From Lathyrus oleraceus (Eukaryota; Streptophyta; Magnoliopsida; Fabales; Fabaceae), in the NCBI RefSeq assembly GCF_024323335.1, contig NC_066579.1, forward strand, positions 1,212,501 to 1,276,500: a stretch of 64,000 bases of DNA, read 5' to 3'. Shown here in pieces: positions 32,864 to 46,533 of this stretch. The position numbers and the translations under genes were made by a program. Numbering within the stretch: the stretch's first letter is position 1; each line of letters opens with the position of its first letter. The notes under the pieces were generated by a model that was not told where the DNA came from, made no database searches, and saw only the letters and a program-made list of their open reading frames with translations.

Positions 32864-33055
32864 GTTGACTTTGGTCAACAGTTGACTTTTTGGTCAACCT
32901 TGACCAAAGTCAACCCAAAACCCTAATGCCCTAAAATCACCCCTAACCACTAATTCAATGTTCCTTTATAAAAAAAATACAAAGAAATTGGAATTTTGAC
33001 CTTTTGTTGACTTTGGTCAACAGTTGATTTTTGGTCAGCTTTGACCAAAGTCAAC
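32864..33055 (+). repeat. Two hairpins with perfect 15-bp arms
   Basis: GTTGACTTTGGTCAA at 32864-32878 pairs with TTGACCAAAGTCAAC at 32900-32914. The same arms recur at 33006-33020 and 33041-33055. They lie about 0.8-1.0 kb into LTR A. TTGACC boxes inside them also match W-box-like sequence. Confidence 0.8.
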
Positions 33056-36000
33056 CTTCCCATTTTTGACCCTCTTAATCCTAATCACATCGCATTGGTC
33101 TTGATCCACCATCCAAAGGCCTTGATTGCTTGAATTCACCTTGTTTCTTCATTCACAAGTAATCTTGCAAATCTCATGACCATTTCCACAAACCTACAAA
33201 ACACCAAGTCATGACAACTGCAACATAAGATCCAACCCTGCAATCAGTCCATGAACTCATTCACACAACCACATAAACATTTCCTAAGATACCTTGAAGA
33301 CCAATTGGCCAAAATTCAGCCAGAAAGAGAAGCTTACCATGGTTGCAAACACATGAACCCTGTCTTGCCTTGCTTGTTGCTGCATACATACATATGTCTT
33401 ACACAATCACGATAATATCCACACATACCAGTATCTTTCTTGCTTTGCCTGCTGACTATCATGTTATCATCATCATTATGCCAACAAACCAAGTCCAAAA
33501 CCTGCAGCAAACAAGTGGTGCAAGACTGCATACATCAGGTCATACACCATGAGATGCCAAAGCCTGCAATACCATGTCGATCGTGTCACATTATGTGTTA
33601 TCTTGCTACAAAGCTAGTGCCATGAGGAGTCAACCACTGCAATATGAAAATGGACCTGCAGGCTACAACATGTCTGCAATAGTTCATCACAAACCCTGCC
33701 AAGAGATCATTGGTTCATACATATGAAACTTGTATCAAGTAGTGCATAACAGTTATCATTAACATAACCTAACCTAAGATAATTCACTAACCAAGTTTTC
33801 AAAACCAAGTCATTCTGCAATAAGCTAAAACCAAGACCACATGAATCAAAGCACACCTGAGCAGTATGATGCATATTCTGCAGCAACCAAAATTGGAACC
33901 ATGCTATCACATACTAGCCAAGAGGACCATGCATAATGCATACTAAACAATGACATACCATACACATATGCTGCTTGAACTAATGCTCAAAGTCAAGATC
34001 CTAAACACAAACATAATCCATATGACTGCACTCTTCTTGCACCAAAATCTTCTATGAAACACTCACCAAATTTTGATGCAGTTGAAGCCTGAAACCAAGT
34101 CAGAAACCATGTCACTGCAACATTGCAACCATAACCAAGCCTGCAAAAAAATCAGTTAGCAGCATGGAAGACATAGCTAGCACTTATCCAAGCCAGGAAG
34201 AAATTTGCTTGCAGCAGTCCATCAATAGAATCAGCATACATAAATGAATCCAACATGTATGAATCTTGCAGAAAAACCAGCTCACAACCAGAGTAATAGC
34301 TATGAACCATATCCAAGATTACAAGTGGGTTAGAGCATACCTCACACTATGGCAACACTAGAGCAATCAGACAAACATTGCAGCCAAGCATTCATCCAAC
34401 TTGATACCTTGACAAACCATCAGCAAGCCGATGCAATTGACCAACCAAGTTCATGAGTGTAAGACCCTAAGATCCCTCATGGCATCATGTTATTGCATAA
34501 GTGCATTGCCTCAAGGATCATAACATGTTTGGCTCCTTAACCCTAGGGTTGTGACTTGTTTGAGTGATTTGAGATCACCAAGCATGCTTTTATTGTATGT
34601 TATTTCTTTTCTTATTTGATTACTAACCAAAAGCACAAAAATATGTCACTAACTTTTTTTTTTTTGAAGCTCAAGTGATCCTGTGCTCCACAATGCTCCT
34701 AGGAGGCTCCTAAGCCCAATGCAATGGCTAGATGAAGATGAGAAAAATCATGACAATGGTCCACAAAGTTCCTAATCATCATATATGTATCCCAAGTATC
34801 TCAATTTTCCAATTTGATCAAGATAACCCAAAGGGCTTGAAGATTGTTTCCCAAGGAAACCCTAATCTCACTATGCTTTGACTGTGCCTTGCCCATGAAG
34901 CAATCTCAACCTCTGATCAAATTTAATCAAGGTAAGTTCTTTAATTCATCATTTTATGCATATATGAGCCTATTTTAGGCCCCTAAATCATTTATTCATT
35001 AAGATTGGAAGTTTGACTTTGAAAAGTTGACCAGTCAAGTCATCTGACCAAGCTGAGGTTCAATGAGATATAACTTTTGATGTGTTTGTCAAATGAATAT
35101 GACCCCAAAACACAAACTGTTCCTAAGAATCATATGAGCAACTTTGATGTTCATCAAAAATCCATTTTAATCTTGGAAGGTCATCATTCATTTCAAAACA
35201 TGATAGGTCATTTTGGCTGAAACCCTAATTTTGGGTCAACTTGCCAAGGGAATAACTTTCTCAATTTTTATGATTTTGATGTGGGACCAAAGGCATTGGA
35301 AATATTGATATGTTTACTTAAAATGTTATGCTTTACAAAATTTCATAATCCTAAAGGAAATACATGTTCCATTGCAAAACATTATAGGTCATCTTTGACC
35401 TAATTCATTGAATTTGAAAAAGTACCCAACTTCAAATGCCCATAACTTTGTCATAGAAAATCCAAATGATGCAAATGTTGAGTCTAAATTGACTATGTTA
35501 AAAATATATACAACTTTGATTTTGTATATTTTTTCATTTAAAGCATGTCTCATGAGGTCAGAGGGGTTTGACCAAGCTTACTTTTGGTTGACTGTTTCAA
35601 AGTGATTTGAACATGTTTTACACTTGAACTTTCCAAGCCAGTTTTTATCAATTTGCACATGTCAAATGGTTTTTTGCCCAACATGACTTTTATTCCTTAT
35701 TTCAAGAGGTTTTCAACCATTAGTCACAATAGTCATTTGGATCTAACATTTGAGAGATTCAAATTTTCTTCATTTATGTGTATTTTTGACATTTTATGTT
35801 AAAACTTGAGATGCAAGCCTTTTCCGTTCCATGTGCACGACCACATGCCTTCCATATGAGCTCAGCAAGTCCCTTCAACCATTCATGGGCCTCTCACACG
35901 TCCACAAAGGCCCATGCATTCAAAATTACAATTCCCATGCACATAGCAAAGTGTGATGATCAGATGCATTTACCTATAAATAAGGGCTTCCTCTCCTTCA

Positions 36001-36200
36001 TTTCAGAAAAGCCCTTTTGGAGATCCCACATGCTGCTGAATTGAAACCACAACCCTCACCAAAGGAATCACTCACCAATTTTTCAATATTTTCGAGCTTG
36101 AGATTTAGCAACATTGGTTGAGTTTCAAAGCTAGATTCCTTAGCCAATCATCTTCCCTATATTCAGAGATCAAAAAGGAGCAAAAACCTTGAAGGATTCG

Positions 36201-39200
36201 TGTCGCATTACGCGAAAAAACCGGCGGGAAAACAGAACAACAGAGCCGCCACCGTGCGTTATTTATCCCAAAGAGGGAAAGGAAACGCTCGAAGTAAACC
36301 TGGAAAGGACATGGTCTCGCGACCAAAGAGAGATGGGATCGGGAGTCGGTTATGCGAAGGGAAGGTATTAGCACCCCTACGCATCCGTCGTACTCGACGG
36401 GATCCACGCTCAAAAGGATAGAAGAAAGGTTGCTAAAACTGCTCACAAACATCATACACACACTGAAACAAACACAGGTGGAAGAAAAGGGGAACGGGCT
36501 CGCTAGAATATCGCATCCTATGCCTACGTATCTCATCTGGAATGAGAATCAGAGCTACCGTAGTTCGGCTCACGCACACCAAACAAAAACAAAACGCAAA
36601 CAGAGGCAAACATGGAAACCGAATGCCAATCGCTGGACTTACATCAGACTCCGAACCAAACAAACCCACACTGGAAACCAAATGCCACTTGCTGGACTTA
36701 TATCGGACTCCAAGCACACAACAAACACCGATAGGATACGGACAACCAATCGCTGGTCTTACATCCATATCCTAACACACAAGAAGGAAATCAAACAAAC
36801 AGGTTACTAAGGAGTCTGGCACTCGAGCCTAGTAACTGTCAAGCAAACACACACAAAAAGAAAAAAAGGATGCCCGGAGAGATCTCGTACGACCTCCTGC
36901 CTACGTACCTCATCTGGTATGAGGATCAGGGCAACGTAGTTCCCCTTAATAGGGGAGAAACTTTCTCCTAACCAGAGTCTGGTAAATGACAAACTAGAAG
37001 GGAGACTGACTCGAGCCTAATAGTTATCATGCAATCCACAATGGTCCTAGGTTGAGTTTGCTATCTAACTTGCACAAGCAGCAAGCTATCCTAAACAGGC
37101 AAAGCAAAGCATACAAGCATAATCAAAACCAAGCAAACATACACACAATTAGCACACACTATATACAGACAAAGTGGGCTCACACAAGGGTTAAGCTGCA
37201 AAAGCAAGCCAACTGTATCAGGGTGATGTTAGCTCTTAACCCTAACATTGAGAGTTAGGGTGAAGCAGATGAAATAGGAAGCGAGGGGTGTGCCTCACAG
37301 CTCTTATCCCTGGCCTGGGAGAGCTTCAGACAAAGGAAGTGTGGGTTCAGAAAGTGGGAACGCTTCTACACTTATGACTGACTCAACAGAGATCTTGGGT
37401 TAATATCCACAATGCATCAACACCAGTTGTGTGAGCAAAGGGATGACTCAACTGAATAGCAGGAGATGGATTGCATATCTCTTGTATCTTCCAATTGCCT
37501 TATCAAAGGTCTTTTCCTGCTTGGCACAAAGATAAACATACACAAGCATTGCCTCTTAAGGAGGACTTCAGACAGGTGCCTGCCCAAGTAACAGGACAGG
37601 TCTTCCAGACTACATGAAGTCAGTGAGTTATACCTCAATTGGTTAAGCAACCAAGCAACAGCAAAAGCAAGTTCACAATGAACTATAGCAACTAGTGTAC
37701 CTGAAAACAATCTAACTCAGTCAGTACACAGCTCACAAAGTCAAACAGACAAACTAAAAATCAACAGTTAACTGTACAAAGTCAAACAACAATGCAAGTC
37801 ACAAGCCAATGTGCTCAACACAAATGACTTGGCATCAACCTACAAAACAAACTCAAGATTAGTTCAACATTGACCAATTAGTCAACTCAAGCAAGTGAAT
37901 CAATTCCTCAATGCCATATGCTTCTTAACCTGTAAACCAAGCTCAAACATGAGAAGCAAACCACTAGGACAAGGCCTAGGGTCAAAGAGGGAGAAATAAT
38001 TCAAAACAGAACATGAAAATTGACATAAATCAAGTTCAATCAAATTAGAACATCATCCAATTGGTCTCATGTCCATATCATCAACCGAATTCATTTCACA
38101 AAGCACTTAAAGCAAGGCATGCAATTTGAAAGCTCATTGAAGCAAACAGAATGAACCAATCCAAACTAACTCAAAAATAATTCAATAAATCTCAAGAAAA
38201 ATCATGGCTAAACAGCACTCATCACATGATCATCATACCACAAATCAAGTCATTTGGACAAGTGGAAGCATGTCAAATAAATTCCATAAGGCAAGGCAAG
38301 GCGAAACAAGCTCAATTAGGGCACAATCTCATGCATCAACTTCACACAAGCCTAAAACAGAATCCATACATGATAAATGACTCAAACCAAAGCCATAATG
38401 AACTTCAATGTGTCTAGAATCAATGTGCAAAATTTCAAGTTCATATGATAAACATCAAGCATTTCACAAATCATCTAAGTTCATGACTCTCAAAAAGTCC
38501 ACAAATGACAAGCCAGAAGAGAAAATCTCAAACAAATCCAAATTGAATCCAAAAATTCCATAAAAATTCACAAGCAATCCTAACATTCATAAGTAGCATC
38601 ATGCAAAAATTCACATCATTTGGCATTGAAATTGCATGGTAAAGAAATTCCTCAAGTCAAGCAAGCAAAGATGTGACACACATTGTCACACCTACATTAA
38701 TCATGTCATAACTCATCAACCAGAAATGGGAAAAATGCAAACTCTATACCAAAATGTCCATTAAGGTGTCTATTTTAAGCATGCAAAATTTCAAGAGTGT
38801 TGGATAAAATCTCATCATTTCATGATTAAAATGGCAAGGCATGTCAAGAAAACACATGTACACACATTCCCTAACCAAAATTAAAATCCATGCCTGCACA
38901 ATTTCTGGAAAAATCTCCATAAAATAGGAGACATCATGAAGATCATTGTGCAAAAAACCTCATGTGATTTGGATAAGTATTCATGGACTTATGAATTTTT
39001 GAATGATTGGAAAAATTAAAAACATGTGAAGAACTACCATGAACATGGATGAAATAATGTGAACTAAAATGCAAAGGCATGTTTGAAAATGTTCAGAGCG
39101 GGGAATCGAAGTATGTGTGCATTCAAAACTAGCACGCTTTATATGAAACTCTGCGTTTCATTAAAGCTGACATGGCAATTAGAAGCGCGCTACACCAATC

Positions 39201-41232
39201 ATCTGGACACGTTGGATTACATGCAACCAATACACGGCCATAAACAAGAAATTACATGCAAAATGGCGCTCACAAGATCAAACCAGTTCTGGAATTGGAA
39301 AACCCTAAGTTCTTCATACATTCATGCAGTTCATACACCCAAGAACAATTGCTCACAGAAATTGACAAAACCTATACCATCGTGTTCATCTTTCCAAGCA
39401 CATCAAGAATCTATAATCACTTTAACCTAATTCTTACTAACATGTCTGGATCGAGCAAAAGAAAGTTCACTCATCAATCTTAAAATCACAATAACTCATT
39501 CATTTCTTGATGAAAATCAAAGATACAAAGCTCAGCATGTTCAGCATGGAAAGATCTACCATAAACACATGATAATTTCAAGAATTACAAGATTCGAATT
39601 CCAACCTTCAAAGAGATGCAGAATTGAATTTGTAGTTTTCTGGCCTTGTAATGTTGAAACAGTTGCTCTCCAATGCTTATGTGAGTGAATGGATGAAGGA
39701 ATGTTGCTCAATTGTCCTTGATGTAGCTCAAATCCGCGACTGCCATGGATGATGCAACTTGATACAGTTCCAAAATGTGCACGAAAATGATGGATTCTTG
39801 CTTCAATCTTCTTCAGAAATGCTTGTGGATGGTGAATCAATGAAGAATCAATGCAAGGTTCGTGCAGAATTTTGATGAAAAGTTGAGAGAAAAAGTTTGT
39901 GAAAAAATGCAAAATGGATCTAGATCTGAGATTTGGATGTGTTAACCCTGAATTCTGTTAGGATTTGCAATATATATGGTCTGTTAAACATGTTTGCTAA
40001 TCAAGATTAAGCCAAGCCAAAGTAATTAGTGAAATGCAAGTGTTATGCTAATTTGGTTAATTCACCTCATGTGCATGCATGGATTGCTACAGTACACGAT
40101 TCTTGGTTTAATTCACCTTGAAATGTCATTTGGAGGCAAATGCAAATGAAATCATGTGTGGAAAATGCTTAATTTTCAAAATGAGATTTTCCCTCCAAAT
40201 TCAAATGAAATTCAAGTGAAAAATCCAATATTTTTGTGATCAAAATTCATGATATGTGATGCTTGAATTGGATAGAGCATGTCAAAACAAGAATGTGGCA
40301 AAAAATCCCACTCCATTTGGCCTTTTGGTTCAAAAGTTATGCACTTTTGAAGTTCAAATTTTCTTGACCAAGATTGATCCATAACTTGCCAACCACACAT
40401 GAGAAATTCATGTTCTTGGACTTTTTGGAAAGGTGAGAGCAAGATATACAACTTTCATGTTGGACATAATTTCATTTGAAGCATTTTTGGACATGTAATC
40501 TTGAGGAGAAAACCTTTCCATTTTTGGCAATTTTGAATTACAAGTCACTTTCTATTTTTGGAAAGTTTTCATCTGACTTTATTTTCTTCAATGTTGATGT
40601 TTGAAATGTCAAATGAAACTTGTTTGGACATGAATGAAGTGTCTCTAACCCTCTCCCACATCCAAATCCATCAGTTGACTTGTGGTTGACTTTTTCAGTT
40701 GATAGATGAATTTCAGCTTGACTGTTGAGCTTGAGCCTCAATCTCCTGATGAAATGGCTCCAAGATGAAACCCTAGCCTCCACAAGCTCATTAAAACCAT
40801 ATGATGATCCCCATCTCAATGAAAGACCTCATCTCCTTGACAAAACCCTAATTGGCACAATGCAGATGATTAGGGTTGACCAGAGGTCAAAACCCTAATC
40901 CCAAGGAACTGATCATGCCCAATGAACCTCTTGGTGATGATAAGACCATGATGATGATGATGTACCATTCCAATCCAAGATAATGATCAACCTCCTTGAG
41001 GAGCCAAGAAACCCTAATTTGAAGCACCAACCCTCAGATGATTAGTGATCAATTCATGAGACCCTTAGGCTTGAATCTCTTAACCTCTTTATCTTTTGAA
41101 CAAGACCTAGGAGGATGACTTGTTCAATGTAGCCACATGATATGCAAAGATGCAATGACTAATGTCCTAAAAAATGATATGCAATATGCTAAGCTAGTCC
41201 CAAGAGAGGAGGGCAAATTTTGAGGTGTTACA
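36201..41232 (-). mobile_element. LTR C: Ogre-like solo LTR, 5032 bp
   Basis: On the minus strand it starts TGTAACACCTCAAAATTTG and ends TAATGCGACA. The perfect target duplication is ATTCG at 36196-36200 and 41233-41237. It lies inside LTR B in the opposite orientation. Near its 3' end it has GGATAAATAACGCACGG then TGGCGGCTCTG (36243-36275), as in LTRs A and B. Two copies of the stem-loop module are present at 36522-36566 and 36900-36942. No protein-coding domain. Confidence 0.9.
36522..36942 (-). other. Two stem-loop modules in LTR C
   Basis: On the minus strand each reads CTACG, spacer, inner hairpin, TA, CGTAG. Copy at 36522-36566: outer pair 36559-36563/36524-36528, inner TCTCAT/ATGAGA. 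Copy at 36900-36942: outer pair 36935-36939/36901-36905, inner CCTCAT/ATGAGG. The first inner base pair changes from T-A to C-G on both sides. Confidence 0.7.
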
Positions 41233-43176
41233 ATTCGTGGCCAAAAACTCACCATTTTTGAAGGTATAAGCTCAAACTGTTTGGATCTGAAACTCACGAT
41301 TCAATGTAGTATTCTTGTGTTTTTGTGGTTCTCTGAAGTCCTCATACTTGAGGCAAACTTTTGGTGCATTTAATTTTCCATTTCAAGATCAATCCGTGTG
41401 GACACCATGATTTTCTCCTTCATTTTTCTCTCAATATAGGAAGAATGAGAGGAATCTAATGGTACGGTGATGATTAACATCACATAAGCTTCATTTCCAT
41501 GCCCTTGTTTTTTTATTTTTGATGAGATTCATTTTCCTGCAATTTATGGCCGGATTCTGCTTGGTTGATTGGAGAAGGTGGTGGTTTCCACCACCACCAC
41601 CACATGTACTGATCACAGCCATTGGATCTCTCCCTCACGATCTAATCTCGTGCATCCTTTCTAATTATTTTTTTAATTCATTGTGCTTCGCTGCTGACTT
41701 GAGTACATCATGCACCCTCAGATCTAGGCCGTGTAAAACGCCACATCATTTAATGAGACGGATCCGGTGGCTCAGCTTTTTTCGCTTTATTTCATTTTCT
41801 CTTTATTTTCTTTTAATTCATTCTATTTTCAATAATTCATAAAAAATTCATATGAGGTCAGAAAAATATGAGACCAATTTTAAAATTTTTCTTGAAAAAT
41901 CTAGTTTCATCTTATGATTTTTAATTATTTTTGTGACCTCATTTGATATTTTTTCATGAATTATTTGGTTTTTAATGATTTTAATTCATTTTAAAATGCT
42001 TTCTGACTTTAGAAAAATACAGAAGTATTTTCATAGCACCTATGGATCATGATAAGTCAATGAAAAATAGTCTCAACAATTTCTTGTTTGTTTTGAGTTT
42101 ATTTGAGATTGTAATCCATATTATGCTATTTTTGTTTGTTTTTAATTGATTTTAATTGCTTTCTGGCTTTAAAAATTTGTGAGAAAATTAGTCAAAGTTT
42201 GTTTGACTATGTTGAACCTATGAAAATTTAATTAGACTTATTGAAGTTATTTTGAATTGAATTTGAGGTTCAACTTTGTTTGTTTGTTTTTTATTTGTAT
42301 TTTCTGTTAATTCAAAAATTACCAAAAAAATATTATTGACTTCTTGACATGTTATATTCATTCCTCTTCTGTTTGGTGTTGATCAAGGTTGAATTGATTC
42401 AACTTTGATCAAATTCATTGGATCTTGTGGTTTGAGAATCCTTAAGGATTATCACTTAGAGAGATGAATGAATTTGATCAAGGATGAGTTATCCCTTGAT
42501 CAATTGGGATTGGTTGCTGTCTTCTTACCCCCTCCCTTTCATCTTCATCTTTTTCTTTCCCTCAATGGCCAATAAGTTAAAGTCTTGAGGTTGGTCTTGA
42601 CAAATAGAAGTTTAATCTTCTTTGATCCAAACCAAACTCAACTTGATCCATGATCAAGTGAGTTATTTTGTGTCAAAGATAGGTTACTTCTTAGTCAAGC
42701 AAATAACCAAAAGTCAATACAAGGCCCTTCCCCTCTTGTTTGGCATGACAAGTTTATGGATCTTGGCTTACTAGTCATGACCTCTAACTTGTGTTCTTTG
42801 CCTATATTCTTATTGACCGACCTCAGATAGGTGTGACTACTATATTAGTCCACTTACGATTGCTTAACATAGCGCTACATTGTCTTATGACAAGCTAACA
42901 TAACTCTACTAACTACTAAGTTTAATTTGAGCTTTTAAATTCTTGTCATTTACTTTTAATGTCATTTATTTCTTGCTCATTATTCATCTTGATTTTCATT
43001 TTGCTCACTTGAGCACATATTTTATGTTTAAGTCATTTTTCTTTTGCTCATTTGAGCCCATTATTGTATATAAATATATTGCTATTTTGTGTTGTTTTGT
43101 ATTTGTTTTGATGTGAACCAAAATACAAAAGGAGAAAGGACTTAGAATTAGGATTCACCCATGCTTAAAGGAGTTC

Positions 43177-43251
43177 AAGAGCAACTAGGCCTCATGCCTT
43201 TAGAATGCAAAACGTGTTGAAGAGCAACTAGGCCTCATGCCTTTAGAATGC
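43177..43251 (+). repeat. Short tandem repeat in LTR B
   Basis: The 32-bp unit beginning AAGAGCAACTAGGCCTCATG occurs at 43177-43208 and 43220-43251 without mismatch. Confidence 0.9.
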
Positions 43252-44048
43252 TAAAATTCAAAGTTGACCTCAAAGGACTTCTCCTTAAACTTATTCTTTG
43301 TCCATTCCCTTTATTATGTTGTGAGCTTTTTAATGTGTGCTTTTGTGTGATAGGAATCTCATCTTAAGATTGGGAAAAGAGGACCATTGCCATGAGTAGC
43401 CAAGTTAAGAGCCAAACCAAATTGAGATCCTAGGAGCTTGAATTCAAATTATTGATTGCTTGCTTTGTGTGCTAAATCCAAAGGAAAGGAGCATCTTGAG
43501 TCATCTCTATGACTCCAAGAAAAGGAACTCCAAGGGTTATCTCCCCCCTCTTATCTCTGTATGCTTTAGGAATAGCCCTTCTCTCCTCCCCCCCTCTAAC
43601 CAAGCCAAAAATCATTTTTAAAACTTTGAGTTTATTTCAAATTAGAAACATAGGCCTTAGGCGTTTGACCTTTCAAAACCATTTTCATAAATACTCATTG
43701 TAAATAAACTTTAATCCAACTTTGACCTCATTTTGTAAATAAATTCAACTTGTAAATATAACCCATTTCAAGTTGTTTTGTGGTTCCAATGGCCACTTGT
43801 TAAACTCTTTTTCAAAAACATTAGTCATAGGTTTGAGTTATCATGGTGGTTGATGTAAATCTCACCTCATCCTTAGTGTTGGATTATAAGCCTTCCATGC
43901 TTATTATAGGGTCAACCCCTCACTAGCATGTTGAAGCCTTCCTCGCATGGTGGATTGTTGGTTTGGGTTGAGTTTTCTCCCTTTGATAACAAAAGACCTT
44001 AAGGCTTTTGATTAAAATCAATTCACCAATCTTTGAAATTTTTACCAC

Positions 44049-44090
44049 GAACTACGAGGTTTTGGTCCTCCTTTGTGATGGTACGTAGGC
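44049..44090 (+). other. Degenerate stem-loop module in LTR B
   Basis: The outer stem CTACG (44052-44056) and CGTAG (44084-44088) is kept, but the inner CTCAT/ATGAG hairpin is lost. Confidence 0.5.
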
Positions 44091-46533
44091 AATGGGTTCA
44101 TCCATTCAAACAATAAAATTTGTAAATATAATCTATTCTCTTCTCATCCTCCAATCTTTTGCACAAATCTTTTCACTAATACCAACCTACAACACATATT
44201 TGCAAAAAGGGTTCCCTTAGAGTACTAAGGATGTTTTGGGTGCGTAAAACCTTCCCATTTCATAACCAACCCCCTTACCTAGATCTCTGACATTTTTATT
44301 AGCTTTTGATTTGAAAAACTTCTTACTTGGCTTTTGTTCGCTTTTTAGCCTTTCCTTTGGATAAATAAAAGTGTTGTGGCGACTCGAGTTGTATGTTGAC
44401 TTTTGGTTTAGTCAATAAACCTAAAGGTAACGAAAACCCCGCTACAATGAGCCTAAAACAAACCTTTACAAGCAGCCACACAAATGCAAGGTCTTGAAGC
44501 TCTTACCAAGACATACCTTGTAACAGTCCAAACTGCTGCAGTACACATAACATATTGCCAACTCAAAGCCATTTGCCCTGCTGTACCTTGCTGCAATGCC
44601 AAACCTGCACAAGTTCAAAACCAGAAGCAAGAACAAATCAGTGAATAAATGATGCAGGCCAAGTGCAAGCACATATCCTATCAGTCCACACCATGAGGTG
44701 CACATCAACATGGCTTTGATCATGATTTGAACGACAAGCAATGCCACTCTTTGTGTTGTACTGCACCAAGATGAAACAAACAAGTGCAAGGTCATGGAGA
44801 TTTCACCACACAACTGACCAAGACTGTCAGACCAAGCTGAACCAGGGTGATTACCTTGCAACTCGATCACAACCAATACATGTGAAAAAGCCAACATACA
44901 ACAGTCATAAACCAAGTACAAACCTGCATACTTTGCCAACACCATGTGTCACATGCCATGTTGTGGACCACTAGCCAGAAGATGCAACAAATTTGTAATC
45001 AAGGCCAATCCTATATGGCAATAAGCATCTCAGTAGCACACCATCTTCACAACAGTAGTACATGCACATCTCAAGGCTAAACATGCTCTAAGCTTGCATC
45101 AATAAGTCAACCATGGTTAAACTTTGAGTTGGGATGAAAGGCCAATTCTATTCATGCTTGCTGCAACAAAAGAAATAAAAAAGACTTGTGAAACACTTAA
45201 CCAAGCCTATGTTGCCAATATCCACAATTCAAAAGGAAAAAAGTAAAGCCAATTAATCATAACCTGCAACAGGGATAACAGATCACTAAAAGCACTTTAA
45301 TCTCATCCTAATTTGCATTTGCTACATCTTGCCTAAGCCAGTAACAGGTCACACACAAAGCTCAAGCTCAAGTTCATCTAAATGTGACCTGTTCAACCAG
45401 TTGCTCCAGCTCTTTTAGTTCATTTCCACTTAAACATTAACCTGCACATCCAGTCAAGAGGCTATTTAACTAACTGAGTTGATTCTAACTAACTGAGTTT
45501 CACCATGAACTCAGTGAGTTGAATCCAACTAACTCCTAACCTGAACATAACTGAATCCGATCCTAAATCCCAGCCTAATTCCACCCAAGCCTAAAGCCTA
45601 TTTAATCACCTTCATCACCATCATTTAAGCACCCTTGGATTCTCTGCACACAAGCTCACTTTCACTTCTGCAACTATCTCTCTCTCACCTTACTCAAAGC
45701 TCACTTTCATAAGCCATTGAAGCTTCACATTGAAGCCTCAATTTTCTTGAGCTGAACCTCAACACTCTCCTTGCTATCGATTCCAAAAAGTTCTAGAAGA
45801 AGAAGAAGAAGAGAGGAAGAAGAAAAGAGGACGAATCGTACTCAAGAAAACTTACTGGCGAATTCTCCGATCATCTTCTCTGGTATGTCATTTTTCATTT
45901 TGCGTCCTTTTCTTGCTTTGAGCATGCCAAGGTGTAGTAACTATGATAGGAAGTAAAAGCCCCATAGTTATAGGGATAGATTGGTGCCATACATCATTTA
46001 CTTTAGCTTGCAATAGGCTAGGGTTTCTCCCTTTAGATGGACGATTTAACCAGTACGAGGATTGTTTCCCAATTTCGTTGCCATGTTCATGTTTAGCATG
46101 TAGTGGCGCGTCCATTGATGGTGATTTTTAGTGGTAAACTGATACCGTCACCGGCGAAGGACGCCGGTGCGGCAAGCCATAACAACCGGAGGAAAGAATG
46201 AGCGCGCGCATGGAGGTCTTTTGAATTTGTTGACTTGTCTAAGTCAATAGAGGTAAGTTGTTTGGGCTTAAGTGGGTAAGGCCCATGGATTTTATTGGTC
46301 ATACACCATTTATTACTAATACACCCCCCTGATTAGTGAAGGAAATGCATCTTGGGCCCAGCCAGGCCCGTTAGCATCTTTTACTAATTTCCCACGCAAT
46401 TTCCATCTGCACCCCCTAGTTGGAATGTTGAGAGTTTGAATGGGCTCACAAGGCCCATTTTCATTTTTACTATACACAACCCCCGTTTTGGATATTGTTG
46501 CTGAATTTACAAAAAGAAACAGCGCTGGGCTTG

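Larger units (their letters stand above)
34458..44446 (+). mobile_element. LTR B: Ogre-like solo LTR, split by LTR C
   Basis: Starts TGTAAGACCCTAAGATCC and ends ACCCCGCTACA, with a perfect target duplication ATGAG at 34453-34457 and 44447-44451. Without LTR C and its duplication it is 4952 bp, the size recalled for pea Ogre LTRs. The 3' part contains CTACG..CGTAG (44052-44088) and GGATAAATAAAAGTGTTG then TGGCGACTC near 44360-44383. No protein-coding domain. Confidence 0.88.

Noticed and set aside
36235..36260. TGGCGGCTCTG in LTR C taken as an Ogre primer-binding site marking the LTR end
   Set aside because: The exact ATTCG target duplications place the LTR end 40-50 bases further on, and LTRs A and B carry the same motif inside their ends. 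It is therefore an internal LTR motif here.
34458..46300. Many ORFs of 60-160 codons in the LTR A/B/C region, including one at 44466-44945
   Set aside because: They lie within LTRs, change frame between related LTRs and show no domain. They are open by chance.
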